From Phyto melanocephala (taxonomy: Eukaryota > Arthropoda > Insecta > Diptera > Rhinophoridae): a DNA stretch of 64,000 nucleotides. The DNA is taken from positions 106,509,833-106,573,832 of the forward strand of contig OW799233.1 in assembly GCA_941918925.1 (NCBI GenBank). The letters run 5' to 3'. Shown here piece by piece: positions 1 to 9,702 of this stretch. A program made the translations under genes and the position numbers. Positions within the stretch are counted from its first letter, which is position 1; each line of letters opens with the position of its first letter. The notes beneath the pieces are model-generated. The model saw only the letters and a program-made list of their open reading frames with translations. It did no database searches and was not told the DNA's origin.

Positions 1-94
1 CAACATCTAAATATGTATTTACCAACTATGTATATATAACGGCTACACCTCGTAATTCAGGTAGTTTTGTAATTAAATTTTTAAAATCATGACA

Positions 95-846
95 AACAAG
101 TAACAGTGCTATATTCGGCCGTGCCGAATCTGATATACCCTTCACAACGTGTAGTCATGCAGTAACAATTGTTTGTATCACCATTCATCTCATATAAAAT
201 ACGTACTACATGTACGTTTCCAAAAAAAATTAAAAAAAAAAACTAAAAAAAAAACTAAAAAAAAAACTAAAAAAAATATATTAAAAACAAAAAAAAGCAG
301 TAAAAAAAAATTAAAAAAAAGCAATAAAAAAAATTAAAAAAAAAACTAAAAAAAAAATTAAACAAAAAATTTTAAAAATTAAAAAAAATATATATATAAA
401 AAATAATAATAATATAAATAATATATATAAAATAAAAAATAAAATAAAAAAAAATTTTTTTTGGCTCAGCTGGGATTCGATGCCACGTTTACTCTAATCA
501 GTAAATCAGTATGTAATTGTGAAAAAAAACGAGATGGTCGTGTTTTTTTGCTCATATCTCAGAAACTTATAGGGCGATTGTGCTGAATTTCAATAGCGAT
601 CCATTCCCGGATATTTCCAAAAGATTGATACCATACACAGATCTGAGGAACAAATAGTTGCTTCTTAAAGTTGATTTCAACAAATACACGGACAGACGGA
701 CAGACGGTCAGGGCTTAATCGACTCCTCTATTCATAAGCTTTCAGAAAATATATACTTTATGGGGTCGGAAATGAAAATTGTAGAAATTACAAACGGAAT
801 GACTAAGCTATATATATCCTTGTGCACCACAGGTGAAGGGTATAAA
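95..846 (-). mobile_element. B-family element (non-autonomous), copy 1
   Basis: Reverse-oriented copy. Its 3' end is the AACAAGTAACAGTGCTAT edge with the TTCGGC/GCCGAA hairpin at about 114-130; its 5' end is GGTGAAGGGTATAA near 846. The centre (about 221-465) is an A-rich low-complexity tract in place of the T-rich tract of forward copies. The GGACAGAC repeat and the GATTCGATGCCACGTTTACT string recur in every B copy. No protein-coding capacity. Possibly a Helentron-associated element (see findings). Confidence 0.7.
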
Positions 847-1298
847 AATACGTATCATGATAATTATTAGTTTCTTTGACCTTTTTATAATAATATATAA
901 TAGTTTTTTTCAGCTTAAGGTCTTTTCAATAATAACAATTTTTTGGTTTTATTTTATATTATTTGATCAATATTTCGCTACCTCTTTGTGTAGCATCATC
1001 AGGATACGAGTTCTTTATTATCTATATATTTGTTTTTTGTTGGTTTTTTCTGAAATTTTCTGAAAATTTTTTATATTATTTTCAATCTGTTAATCAAACT
1101 ATAAATTTATAAAATAACAAATATCAAGACACTAAACCAACAAAAAACAAATATATAGATAATAAAGAACTCGTATCCTGATGATGCTACACAAAGAGGT
1201 AGCGAAATATTCATCAAATAATATAAAATAAAACCAAAAAATTTTTATTATTGAAAAGACCTTAAGCTTAAAAAAACTATTATATAATACGTATCATG
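847..1298. mobile_element. foldback (inverted-repeat) element with 13-base flanking repeat
   Basis: Two arms of about 150 bases (about 888-1046 and 1135-1288) are near-perfect reverse complements, separated by a loop of about 90 bases; both contain CTCGTATCCTGATGATGC or its complement. The direct repeat AATACGTATCATG occurs at 847-859 and 1286-1298, but on the left about 28 bases separate it from the arm, so it may not be a simple target duplication. No coding capacity. Confidence 0.65.
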
Positions 1299-1299
1299 G

Positions 1300-2489
1300 T
1301 AAAAAGAAATTATTCAATAGTGATTAAAGTTGTTAACAAAATATTAAACTTTGTGGTATAAAAGTACTACACAAAATTGTTGGTGAGTATCAAAAATTTT
1401 TCACAACGGAATATATGTACATTCCCAGCAAAACAACACATTACAAGATAATGAGTTAAATGTACTAGAAAACAGTTCTTCTCTACTTACAATTTGGCAT
1501 CTAAATCTATTATTTTAACACGGCGATGTCACTAGAGGCAAGTACTTACCACACTCGCTTTCAAATAGGGACTTGAAAATGAAAATGGTGAATGGTATAA
1601 AAATGTTAAACAGCATAAAAATATGTCAAAGCTTAAAAATAAATTTACCCCTTTTTTTTAAAATAAAAGTGACCAACAATTAAACATAATTTTAACAATC
1701 TTGTTAAAAAATATTTCTCTAACCACTTTTATCTATTTAACGTTAATAATTTGTTATTGACTAGGCACTTTGTTCGTACTTCGGAATTGGGTTTATAAAT
1801 AAAAGTTGTATTAGAATTTATGTCTGAAAACTTCCCGAGCTAATTTGCTTTGTTACCTTAGAAGTGAGATCGAAAAATCCTTACATATGTATGTAAAATT
1901 TAAAAGTGTGGAAACGATTAATCTTACAGTTTTGATTTTTTTAAAATTAATTGATTACAGATTAAAAAAAATATAGCTTTTATAGTTCGTAGACGTTTAC
2001 TGAAAAACCTCTCAATAGAGATTTAATAGTTGTTACAGACAGAAACTTTCTTAAGAACAATTTGACCATCTCTTTCTAAAATTTTTCATATTTTGGAACA
2101 CCTTTTTTGTGTTCTTTATTTTTCTTTTCACAACAGCACAATATCTGTACACTAGTTTTAGCTCCGGACAATTCGGAGGATTGGTTTCAACCACAATCAC
2201 ACAATTCAACCATAATATTTATCTTGCTCTTAATTATGATTACCACAATCATGTTATTCAACAAAAAACATCTAAAATTTACGACGTACATCAACTAGTG
2301 CTAACTAGAAGTGTTAAACAAGGAATTTTTGATTTTTGCGTGTTATTAGTTTATTTAAAATTCATATTTCTCCAAAAAAAACTGCTTCATCATTACCTTA
2401 TTACAATGTTGTCTGTCGTTTTCAAAATAATAACTGTAGCCAATAGTATTTGTTGTCGTTTAGTCGTCGTTTAACCTGCTGTCGTCTAT
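1300..2489. other. A+T-rich DNA, no feature recognised
   Basis: No coding frame with recognisable similarity and no repeat boundary was seen. Open frames near 2107-2474 are low-complexity and overlap one another. Confidence 0.5.
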
Positions 2490-3190
2490 CGGCCCTATTC
2501 ATAACAAAAAGTTAGCCACAGTTTATACACTACGTACAACGAGCTGCTAACTAGAATGCCGATTAAGTGTGGCAGCTCGTTGGCACAGAGTTTATTAATA
2601 ACAAATTTTTATCCGTTTGCCAACTTTTCATAAATCAACTCTGAAATTGCATGATACTCCTCAAAAATGCAACTATTTTTTGTATATGATCCCACATTTT
2701 GAAATTTTTTTTTGTTTTTCCATCCATACTAACAATTTTTAAAATTAAAAAATAAATTAAAAAAATAAACGAACAATATATTTTTCGTGCACAAAAATTT
2801 GTATTCTTTTCTTTAAAAATTTTTTTTGAGAGAGAACAGCTGTTTTTCATAAGTCGGCAAAAGCAGCTCATTAACAAGCAGGGAAGGAAAATGGCTTTTA
2901 TGATTTTGTACCAAGTATGAAAATAAAATGTACTTTTTAGGCCATGATGGTACCATTTTTTAAATATTTTTTTAATAAAAACATAAACTTAACAAAAATG
3001 TGTATAAAAATCCAGTATATTAACAGTTATTTAACAAATTTTATTTATTAAATACTTTAAGATAATAAATTTTCTGTTTTTTTTTATATTATAGCAACAA
3101 GAATATGTTGACTTCAATAAATCTTTGTTGGTATCAAATTTAAAACAGTAGAAACGTGAAGTCTATTTCTTTTTTTTGTTTTAATTAGGT

Positions 3191-3466
3191 TTAGAAAAAA
3201 AAAACTCGTTCGACGTTGGCCGAGGAATGTGGAATAGACAGAATTCCTCTTATAATTCTTGAAATATCTAGGAACATGAACTCATTTAATTCATTTTTCA
3301 TATGTGATACTTTAGACCAAAAAAAGGATATAATAGAATCTTTGAATGATCTAAGTTCAATCACATCGGCTAGTGCTCTGTACTGATTATTTATTGCTTG
3401 AAAGTTTGTTTGTTCGTGTGGAAACATTTTTACCAGAAGAGGTACTATTGAATTTGTTTCTCCCAT
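3191..3466 (-). pseudogene. hAT transposase C-terminal fragment
   Basis: A 91-codon open frame ending with RIIRGILSIPHSSANVERVF, the hallmark of the hAT dimerisation domain (hATC), where IPxSSANVERVFS is conserved. In a functional transposase the motif is followed by further residues; here the frame runs into a poly-T tract (Phe-Phe-Phe) and stops. Upstream DDE catalytic regions are missing. Non-functional remnant inside the 1-kb hAT copy. Confidence 0.82.
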
Positions 3467-3575
3467 ACTAACTTTTTTTGGAGTAAACTTATCGAATTAT
3501 TTTAGTACTTCATTATTAAAGTCCACCTAACATGCTTACGAATCATAAGTAAAATAAAATACATATAACATCAGC

Positions 3576-3694
3576 CAAGACGAATTCATGTACCAGGTGG
3601 TGCCAAATTAACAGGTGATTTTTGTAAGAAAGCAAGTACTAGGAGGATTTTGTTGTTGCAGACTTGACACCACCTGGTACATGAATTCGCTTTG
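3576..3694. mobile_element. small hairpin MITE (CAAGRCGAATTCA family) inside the hAT copy
   Basis: Arms CGAATTCATGTACCAGGTGG at 3581 and its reverse complement ending at 3689 are perfect over at least 22 bases, with about 65 bases between. A related hairpin at 44092-44170 has the same CAAGGCGAATTCAT ends. No clear target duplication. It is the innermost of three nested elements. Confidence 0.7.
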
Positions 3695-3976
3695 ACAACA
3701 GCATTCCAACGAAAACAGAGAAGTTGACAGTATAAAATAAAACATACACAAACAAAATTAAAGAAAACATGGACAAATTTTTAAATTATACCAAGTAGCT
3801 CGCGGTAGTACCACGGTACCAACAAGGTCAAAAATGTACCATAAAAAGTACAATTGTACCATGATTTCCATCCCTGTTAACAAGAGTTTAGCAAATCGTT
3901 AGTTAAAGTTTGGCATGTGTGTTATGAATAAACTTTATGCCGACTTTTTGTTATGAATAAGGCCGTATGTTTTTAA

Positions 3977-4290
3977 CGCTAGGCGCACAACTGGGACAAA
4001 CGACGAATTCCGCCAACACGACGAATTCGTTGGTAAAAATTCGCTGTGTAAATTCGTTTTAAAAATAAAACAATTATTAAAGTAAAAACTAACTTGATTT
4101 TCTAAAAAAGTTAATATAATTAATGTGGTCACATTGTACCAATTTGATCGTGTTCGGCGCGACAGCGTAAGAAATATAAATAAATCTATTGCAGATTTCG
4201 CCGCGTATAGCGAATTTTGTTGTTTTTTTTGTTTTTGAGGGCGAATATTCGCGGCTACAATTCGTCGTTCGCCCCAGTTGTGCTCTTAGC
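3977..4290. mobile_element. TTAA-flanked MITE (piggyBac-like insertion)
   Basis: TTAA stands at 3973-3976 and 4291-4294. Inside it, the ends share GCACAACTGGG followed by CGAACGACGAATT or a one-base variant in inverted orientation, about 30 bases with few mismatches. TTAA duplication is characteristic of piggyBac-type elements, so I infer a piggyBac-mobilised MITE; no transposase is present. Confidence 0.75.
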
Positions 4291-4294
4291 TTAA

Positions 4295-6046
4295 TACATT
4301 ATTGAACTATTATTACAATATTAAAATTCTTTAAGTGTAATTACTTCATTAACATTTTGCTCAATAGTTTTCATTTCACTACGCAATAGAAAAATCAACA
4401 TTAAGTAAAATATGAAATTTAAAAGGAAGAGAGTGTAACATAAAAAAATACATAATTAAATAATACACTCACATTGTTTAACTTAAATTTTTTTGTAGAA
4501 CAAATTACTTGCTATTCATTTAAGTTTAATAAATTCTGAACTAAACAAGCAACACCCATCCCTTCAGGAAAAAAGTCTTTGCAAACTATGTTTTTTGTTT
4601 CGAAATTTCATTTCACAACTAACTAATGCAACATTAAAAATTTTAGTTTATTTTTTCTTCATTATGTTCTATGTGTTTGTTTATTTTTATGTGTGTGTGT
4701 GTGTGTGTGTTTGTTACCCATTAAAGTTGATCTAACAAAAAAGGATGCATCTGCTTGGTACGAGCAGCAGCATCATCTGAATTGGACAGCTTCTACTTGA
4801 ATAAATATAAAAATATATGTATTTAGTATGTATATATGTGCATACATAAATGTATTCTAAAAGATTTTTTTGGTGTTATATTTTGTATCTGAAAAACGTT
4901 AAATTTACTGCTTAAAAGATTATCAAATTAATGTTAAGTGTTAGAATTTTTTTGCTGCACGTACGTTTTTTGTGTGTGTTGTAGCTGTTGTCGATGTTCT
5001 GTTGCATGTTAAGAAAAAATATGCTCAAACACCTAAAAACTAACTATGAGAGAACAAACAGCAAATAAAGTTGTATTTTGTAGGTGTTGTTAAGTGTATG
5101 TAAAACAAAACCAAGAAAAGTTTTATCGTAAATTTGTTCTTCTAAAAGAGGACCTTGAAAACACACATAAACTAAGAAAGTTTTTATATTTGTTTGCTTA
5201 ATTGAAATAATAAAAAATCATAATTTAAATTAAATATTTGAGTAAAATTTTAACATAATTAAAGCTATATGATTCGCTACCGATTACAAAAATTTAATGA
5301 TGCAATTCAAGAACATTTCTGGTAGAATAATTGAATTGTGACGTTGTTTATTGAATAATAAAAATTTCTTTCATATTTAAAATTTTTTTTTTAAAGTAGA
5401 AAACTTTTAAATAGCAAAACTCTCTTCTGTGACAATTGGTTTGTGAGTTCTTGGTTGTTATAAGCAATTCATAATTACTTACGCCAAATCAATGTTTGGA
5501 AATTTTTAAAATTTATTAAATCATGTTTCGGACTTGTCGTGTTTCGTATGCAACACGAGCATTTTTCTGTGCAGTAACGAGAGTAATTTTTAAATCAAAT
5601 AGTCGTTCAATAAGTAAAATCTGGTACGTTTGCCGGTGGAGTCATTAGTCTTAAAAAATGGTGATAGTCTACAGTAAGGGTTAAAGGGAAATGATTACAA
5701 ATATTTGAAAGTCTTAAATGAAAGGCAGTAATATTTCAAACATTTGAGTTCAGCAGGATATAAAACAAATATTAAAGGAAACATTTTCCAAATGATAAAT
5801 TTAATTTTTTTTATTTTTATTTGAAAATTGGTGACTAAGTAAAATCGCGCGATTTGATTTCATTTAATATTTTCGCTGGAGACAAACCAACAACAATTAT
5901 GTATTTGGAGTCCAACATTTTAAATGTTTTTGCTAAAATACAACTAAATGTTATTAGAGGGAAAATTACTATTATTAATTATTGCGATAAAACTTTTTCT
6001 TTGTTTTATTTTCTCCCCTGCTAAAAAAAGTCTTTATAATTTAATA
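4295..6046. other. A+T-rich DNA, no gene recognised
   Basis: Contains a (GT)10 run at 4691-4710; otherwise nothing recognisable. Confidence 0.5.
4691..4710. repeat. (GT)10 microsatellite
   Basis: Ten uninterrupted GT dinucleotides. Confidence 0.95.
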
Positions 6047-6054
6047 CTATTAAG

Positions 6055-6262
6055 GAAAGCATATTTATTCATCAGGTACTCTTGATTCGTCAGCTGATTA
6101 TTTTTTTCAACACTTATTTTAAATTTCAGCTGTCAAAATGCATAAATAAAAAAAAATTTTCTCTCTTTTCTAATTTATTTCAAATGTCAAACTTCATTTA
6201 TAAAAAATATAAATAAAAAATTCGCTTCGAATTGCAATTACCTGATGAATAAATATGTCTTG
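6055..6262. mobile_element. hAT-type MITE, 208 bases, 8-base duplication
   Basis: CTATTAAG flanks the element on both sides (6047-6054 and 6263-6270). The ends GAAAGCATATTTATTCATCA and, on the other strand, CAAGACATATTTATTCATCA form an inverted repeat of about 24 bases with few mismatches. Length, duplication size and CA-type end fit a non-autonomous hAT MITE. No coding capacity. Confidence 0.82.
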
Positions 6263-6286
6263 CTATTAAGTATATATAATGCTAAA

Positions 6287-6398
6287 GGGTGTTTTAGTAA
6301 GAATACACATTTAACATTTTGGGTATTTTTTTGTGAAAGTGGCAGCTGTCACATGATTATTCTGATTATTAAAAATTGAGCGCTTTACGAAATAATAA
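6287..6398. mobile_element. possible mariner-type end fragment
   Basis: AAGGGTGTTTTAGTAAGAAT resembles the GGGTG-type terminal repeat seen at other mariner copies in this window (14047, 14902, 56131). It is cut off by a Helitron-like start at 6399. Short and degenerate. Confidence 0.4.
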
Positions 6399-6925
6399 TC
6401 CTACTAATATAATAAATGCGAATGTTTGTGTGGATGTTTTTTATTCAATCGCGCAAAAACGACTAAAAGAAACTTAATAAAATTTGGCACACAGATAGAC
6501 AACAACCTAAATGAGTCTAGATAGTCTACACGATAATCGATCAAATTTGCGATAAAAGCAATCAATATATTTTTTGTGTTTAGTTAGTCGGTTGTTCAAG
6601 GGTTTTGGGTGTCCAAAATTACACGTAGTGGCGAAAAAAATTTAATCATCCAACGTCATCTATAAAAGAAGTATTTTGTCTTAAAAGTTTTCATTAAACC
6701 CTAACCAACTTATAGTTATAAATAATATGAATGTTTGTATGATTAAATATATTGATATTTTTACTTAATCACGCAAAAAATGACTAAATCGATTTTAATG
6801 AAATTTGCCGATAGATAACAACCTGAATTTTTACATAAACAGGCTACCTTTTGTGCCGATAAATACACAGACGAAGGGCACCGACTAGTAATGAATAATA
6901 ATATTCCAGTCGGTTTTTTTAAAAC
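6399..6925 (+). mobile_element. Helitron-like fragment
   Basis: Begins TCCTACTAATATAATAAATG, the form common to insect Helitron 5' ends, then AATGTTTGTGTGGATG. A second degenerate version of this start lies about 310 bases on (6720-6860), with the same ACTAAA..AAATTTG..GATAGACAACAACCT order. No CTAG 3' end was recognised; it runs into a mariner fragment near 6940. Confidence 0.55.
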
Positions 6926-6939
6926 CTTGCTGTTGTAAA

Positions 6940-7015
6940 GGAAAGTGTCACCGAAATCCCGAAAACATCAATTCGTCATCTAGAAATGGGACCTAGTGTG
7001 TCGAAAAACGGTTTT
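6940..7015 (+). pseudogene. mariner-type transposase N-terminal fragment
   Basis: Reads SVTEIPKTSIRHLEMG, matching the SVxExPxTSIRxRSQxLG helix-turn-helix segment that precedes the second HTH in this mariner group. About 25 codons, no ends visible; a decayed fragment fused to a Helitron-like piece. Confidence 0.55.
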
Positions 7016-8690
7016 GGACTTAAGAGTGGATTCTGGTACCTAAAGGGTGTAGAATAAGATGAAACGAGTTAGATTTTTGATAAAAATTTATTTACCCCAT
7101 AATAACGTTGATGCGTCGGTCACTGGTTGCGGCTTAATAATCAAGTCGATATCATAAAAAACAGAGCAGTAACAATAGCAAAAGGTATAGGCATGGCGTC
7201 ACCAAAGTCGGCACCCAATCATAACTAACCATACCAAATCGCATCTCCCAACTGAAGGTGTGTTTACAGTGATAATGCGTTATGAAACTTTAAATGCATT
7301 TTTCTCAAACTTAATTCTCACACACTAAGTCCCTATTCTCGGAGAAGGTCACATATGTTATAAAAATAAGAAAATATTGTTTACGCCCCGTTAATTTCTT
7401 TAATAAAATTCAACAGTTTGAAAAACATTTGAAATCAAGTAAAAAAATAATAATTTTTAAATATATTTGAAATATAAAATGTATAATCTTTTACCGGTTC
7501 TTATGCAATACTCCCATCGTATTTCTTTTAATTAAGAAACCCAATTAAATACAAGTTTCTTTTTTTAAATATGTAAATAATATACAATCGATATAGTATT
7601 TCAAATTAATGCAGTTTATTTGATAATGTGTTTATTAAATTTGAGACATTTTATTTTTTGTTTAAAGTTAAATGCTCGAAAATAGAAAATAATTTTTTTT
7701 CAAAATATCTCAACAACTATTATTAACTAAGAGATCAAAACCAATGACCTTGAAACAAATAAAAAACACACGCATTAAACTACAACTACCAGGCGCATGC
7801 TCATACTACAGAAACCACATTGAAAAAAAAAACCAAAAATAAAAAACTGCAAGCTAAAAATCTTGAACCCGATCTTGGGCCATTCACAAAAATGCAATAC
7901 ATAAATACAATAAATAAATACAACACTATCATGCTCAACACAGACTTGACAGTCAAAATGCTCGCACTGGAACTAATGCTATTAAAAAAAAAAACTATTA
8001 AATATTTGTATACTATACATATATAATTGCAATGTGAAGCGACTTACGATCAGTGTTACCATTTTAGCATATTAAGCATTAAACTTTAAACATTCAGCAT
8101 TAAAAAGTCTTCAAATTTTCTGTAAAACAAAAATTTTTGTTTGTTTTTCTAATCATTAGATTAGAGAGAATTTTATATACTTTTTAAAAAGAAGTTTATA
8201 AATTTGGCAGTTCTCCCTGATTTGAATTTTTTTTAGTTCTTCGAGCATATGTTGTCCTTAATTTAGTGTTATGCTTTTTTAAAATCATTAGAAATTTCGA
8301 CATATGAATACGATCGTTACTTTGTTCGCATGTTAGAGTTTTTTCTAAATAACGTTCTAAAATAACGTTCTCATTCGTATGTCATAGTTTGCCCTCTGGT
8401 TACACTGATTACTATACATACATATGCTTACCTGTCTATTAATTGGCTAAGCAATTTCATGTTGAGAACGTGTTTTTGGGCGGCCATATCAGATTGTTTT
8501 AATATAAAAATAAACATAATGACAGGTTTCCATTCTCATTGATTATTTTTCTAAGAAGCAGAAAAGCTTTTTACTGTGTTTTGCAAAAGTGGAACTTAAA
8601 CAATTTTATTTTTATTTTATTAACGCTCAAAAAGTGCCAAAATTATGTCAATAGTACTTTAGTACTATCTTTGTAAAATACCCAAGAAGA
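7016..8690. other. A+T-rich DNA, no feature recognised
   Basis: No recognisable coding or repeat structure. The 68-codon frame at 7820 is Lys/Asn low complexity and not supported as a gene. Confidence 0.45.
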
Positions 8691-8800
8691 TCAAAATGAG
8701 CTTCATCTGAAAAGATGATTTTTTTTGGCAAAATCGGCCAAAGTAATGTCGCAATATTTTCCAGCGTTGTTCAAGCGTATACACAACCATATTCGTTCAG
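8691..8800 (-). pseudogene. mariner transposase remnant, internally deleted
   Basis: On the minus strand TLEQRWKILRHYFG (the usual N-terminal start region) is joined directly to KIIFSDEAHFD, which holds the first catalytic Asp. The join skips well over 100 residues and the pieces are in different frames, so this is a broken, internally deleted copy. Confidence 0.65.
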
Positions 8801-9133
8801 CGGAAGGATAAAACTAATTATCTGTCAAATCAGACATGAGCTAAGTGTTACCATTCGCGAAATAAGCACTAGTTGGAAAAAAAAAACGTGAGATGGCGGA
8901 CCCTTTATATTAATCTAATTTTTGAAATAAGGGATCGCTCACCCAAATTTATATAAAAAATTCTATGGGAAATCTAGAAGATACTTTACCCTATTTTTAT
9001 TGTATTCTTTATATTGTCTAAATATATGAATTTCGAATTTCAAAATTAAGGCCTATTGATTGCAGTTGACATTGAAAATGATATGAAGAAACCAAAAAGT
9101 ACCTTTTCTCATTTTTATGCTGCTTTTAAAGTT

Positions 9134-9702
9134 TTATACCCTCCACCAAGAAAACTATGGGGGTATAGTCATTTTGTTATTCCGTTTGTAACACATCGAA
9201 ATATCCATTTAAGACCCCATAAAATAAACATATATTTTCTGAGTCGGGGTTTTCATTATATGACGATCTAGCTATGTACGTCCGTCTGGCCGTCTGGGCT
9301 CCAATTTTGCCAGAATATTTCTTATACACAAAGTTTGTTTGGTATTGAAAATGGGCTAAATCGGAATATTAGGAAAAGAGTTATAGCTCGTAATGCAAAA
9401 TAAAACCATGTCCTGCTAATATCGAATAAAATGATATTGTGTCCAAACGCACTAACGTAGAGCCATGAAATCGAATTTATAATTATTTATTTATTTGCCT
9501 TAATAAGTAGAAATCTTAGGTCGTTATAATTTCCTGAGCAAACAAAATATTTTTTTCCCTGAAAATTGCTTAAATCTATGCATTAGGAAAAGAGTTATAG
9601 ATCAAATTGTACGAACATTTATACCGCTCAGTGTTTTTTTTTTTTTTTTATATATTCAAATAAATTTTGTGCTATAAAAGTAAATTAAATTGGTGGTGGG
9701 TA
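9134..9702 (+). mobile_element. A-family element, internally deleted copy
   Basis: Starts TTTTATACCCTCCACCAAG with the paired GGGGGTATA, then the CATTTTGTTATTCCGTTTGT and ACACATCGAAATATCC strings shared with the full copies at 17871 and 57730, and ends AATTGGTGGTGGGTA. The 288-base internal units are missing and the terminal TTCGGC hairpin is lost. Confidence 0.7.

Larger units (their letters stand above)
2879..3876 (-). mobile_element. hAT transposon remnant with intact 8-base target duplication
   Basis: The direct repeat TTAACAAG lies at 2871-2878 and 3877-3884, exactly abutting ends CAGGGAAGGAAA and (reverse complement) CAGGGATGGAAA. Eight-base duplications and CAGGG-type ends are hallmarks of hAT elements. 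The minus strand keeps a fragment of the transposase C-terminal dimerisation domain (3191-3466). The element is about 1 kb, far shorter than an autonomous hAT, so it is an internally deleted, non-autonomous copy. Confidence 0.9.
2490..3965. mobile_element. MITE with ~25-base terminal inverted repeats, split by a hAT insertion
   Basis: The left end reads CGGCCCTATTCATAACAAA and the right end is the reverse complement of CGGCCTTATTCATAACAAA; the match continues into AAGT.GGC and GTTTAT. Removing the nested hAT (2879-3876) leaves about 470 bases. Flanks are CTAT at left and TATG at right, compatible with a short TA or TAT duplication. No coding capacity. Confidence 0.75.

Noticed and set aside
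481..500. GGGATTCGATGCC string resembling a tRNA T-loop
   Set aside because: It is part of the B-repeat consensus and has no accompanying D-loop, anticodon stem or acceptor stem.
2107..2474. 121-codon plus-strand frame
   Set aside because: Overlaps another frame of similar length, A+T-biased composition, no motif.
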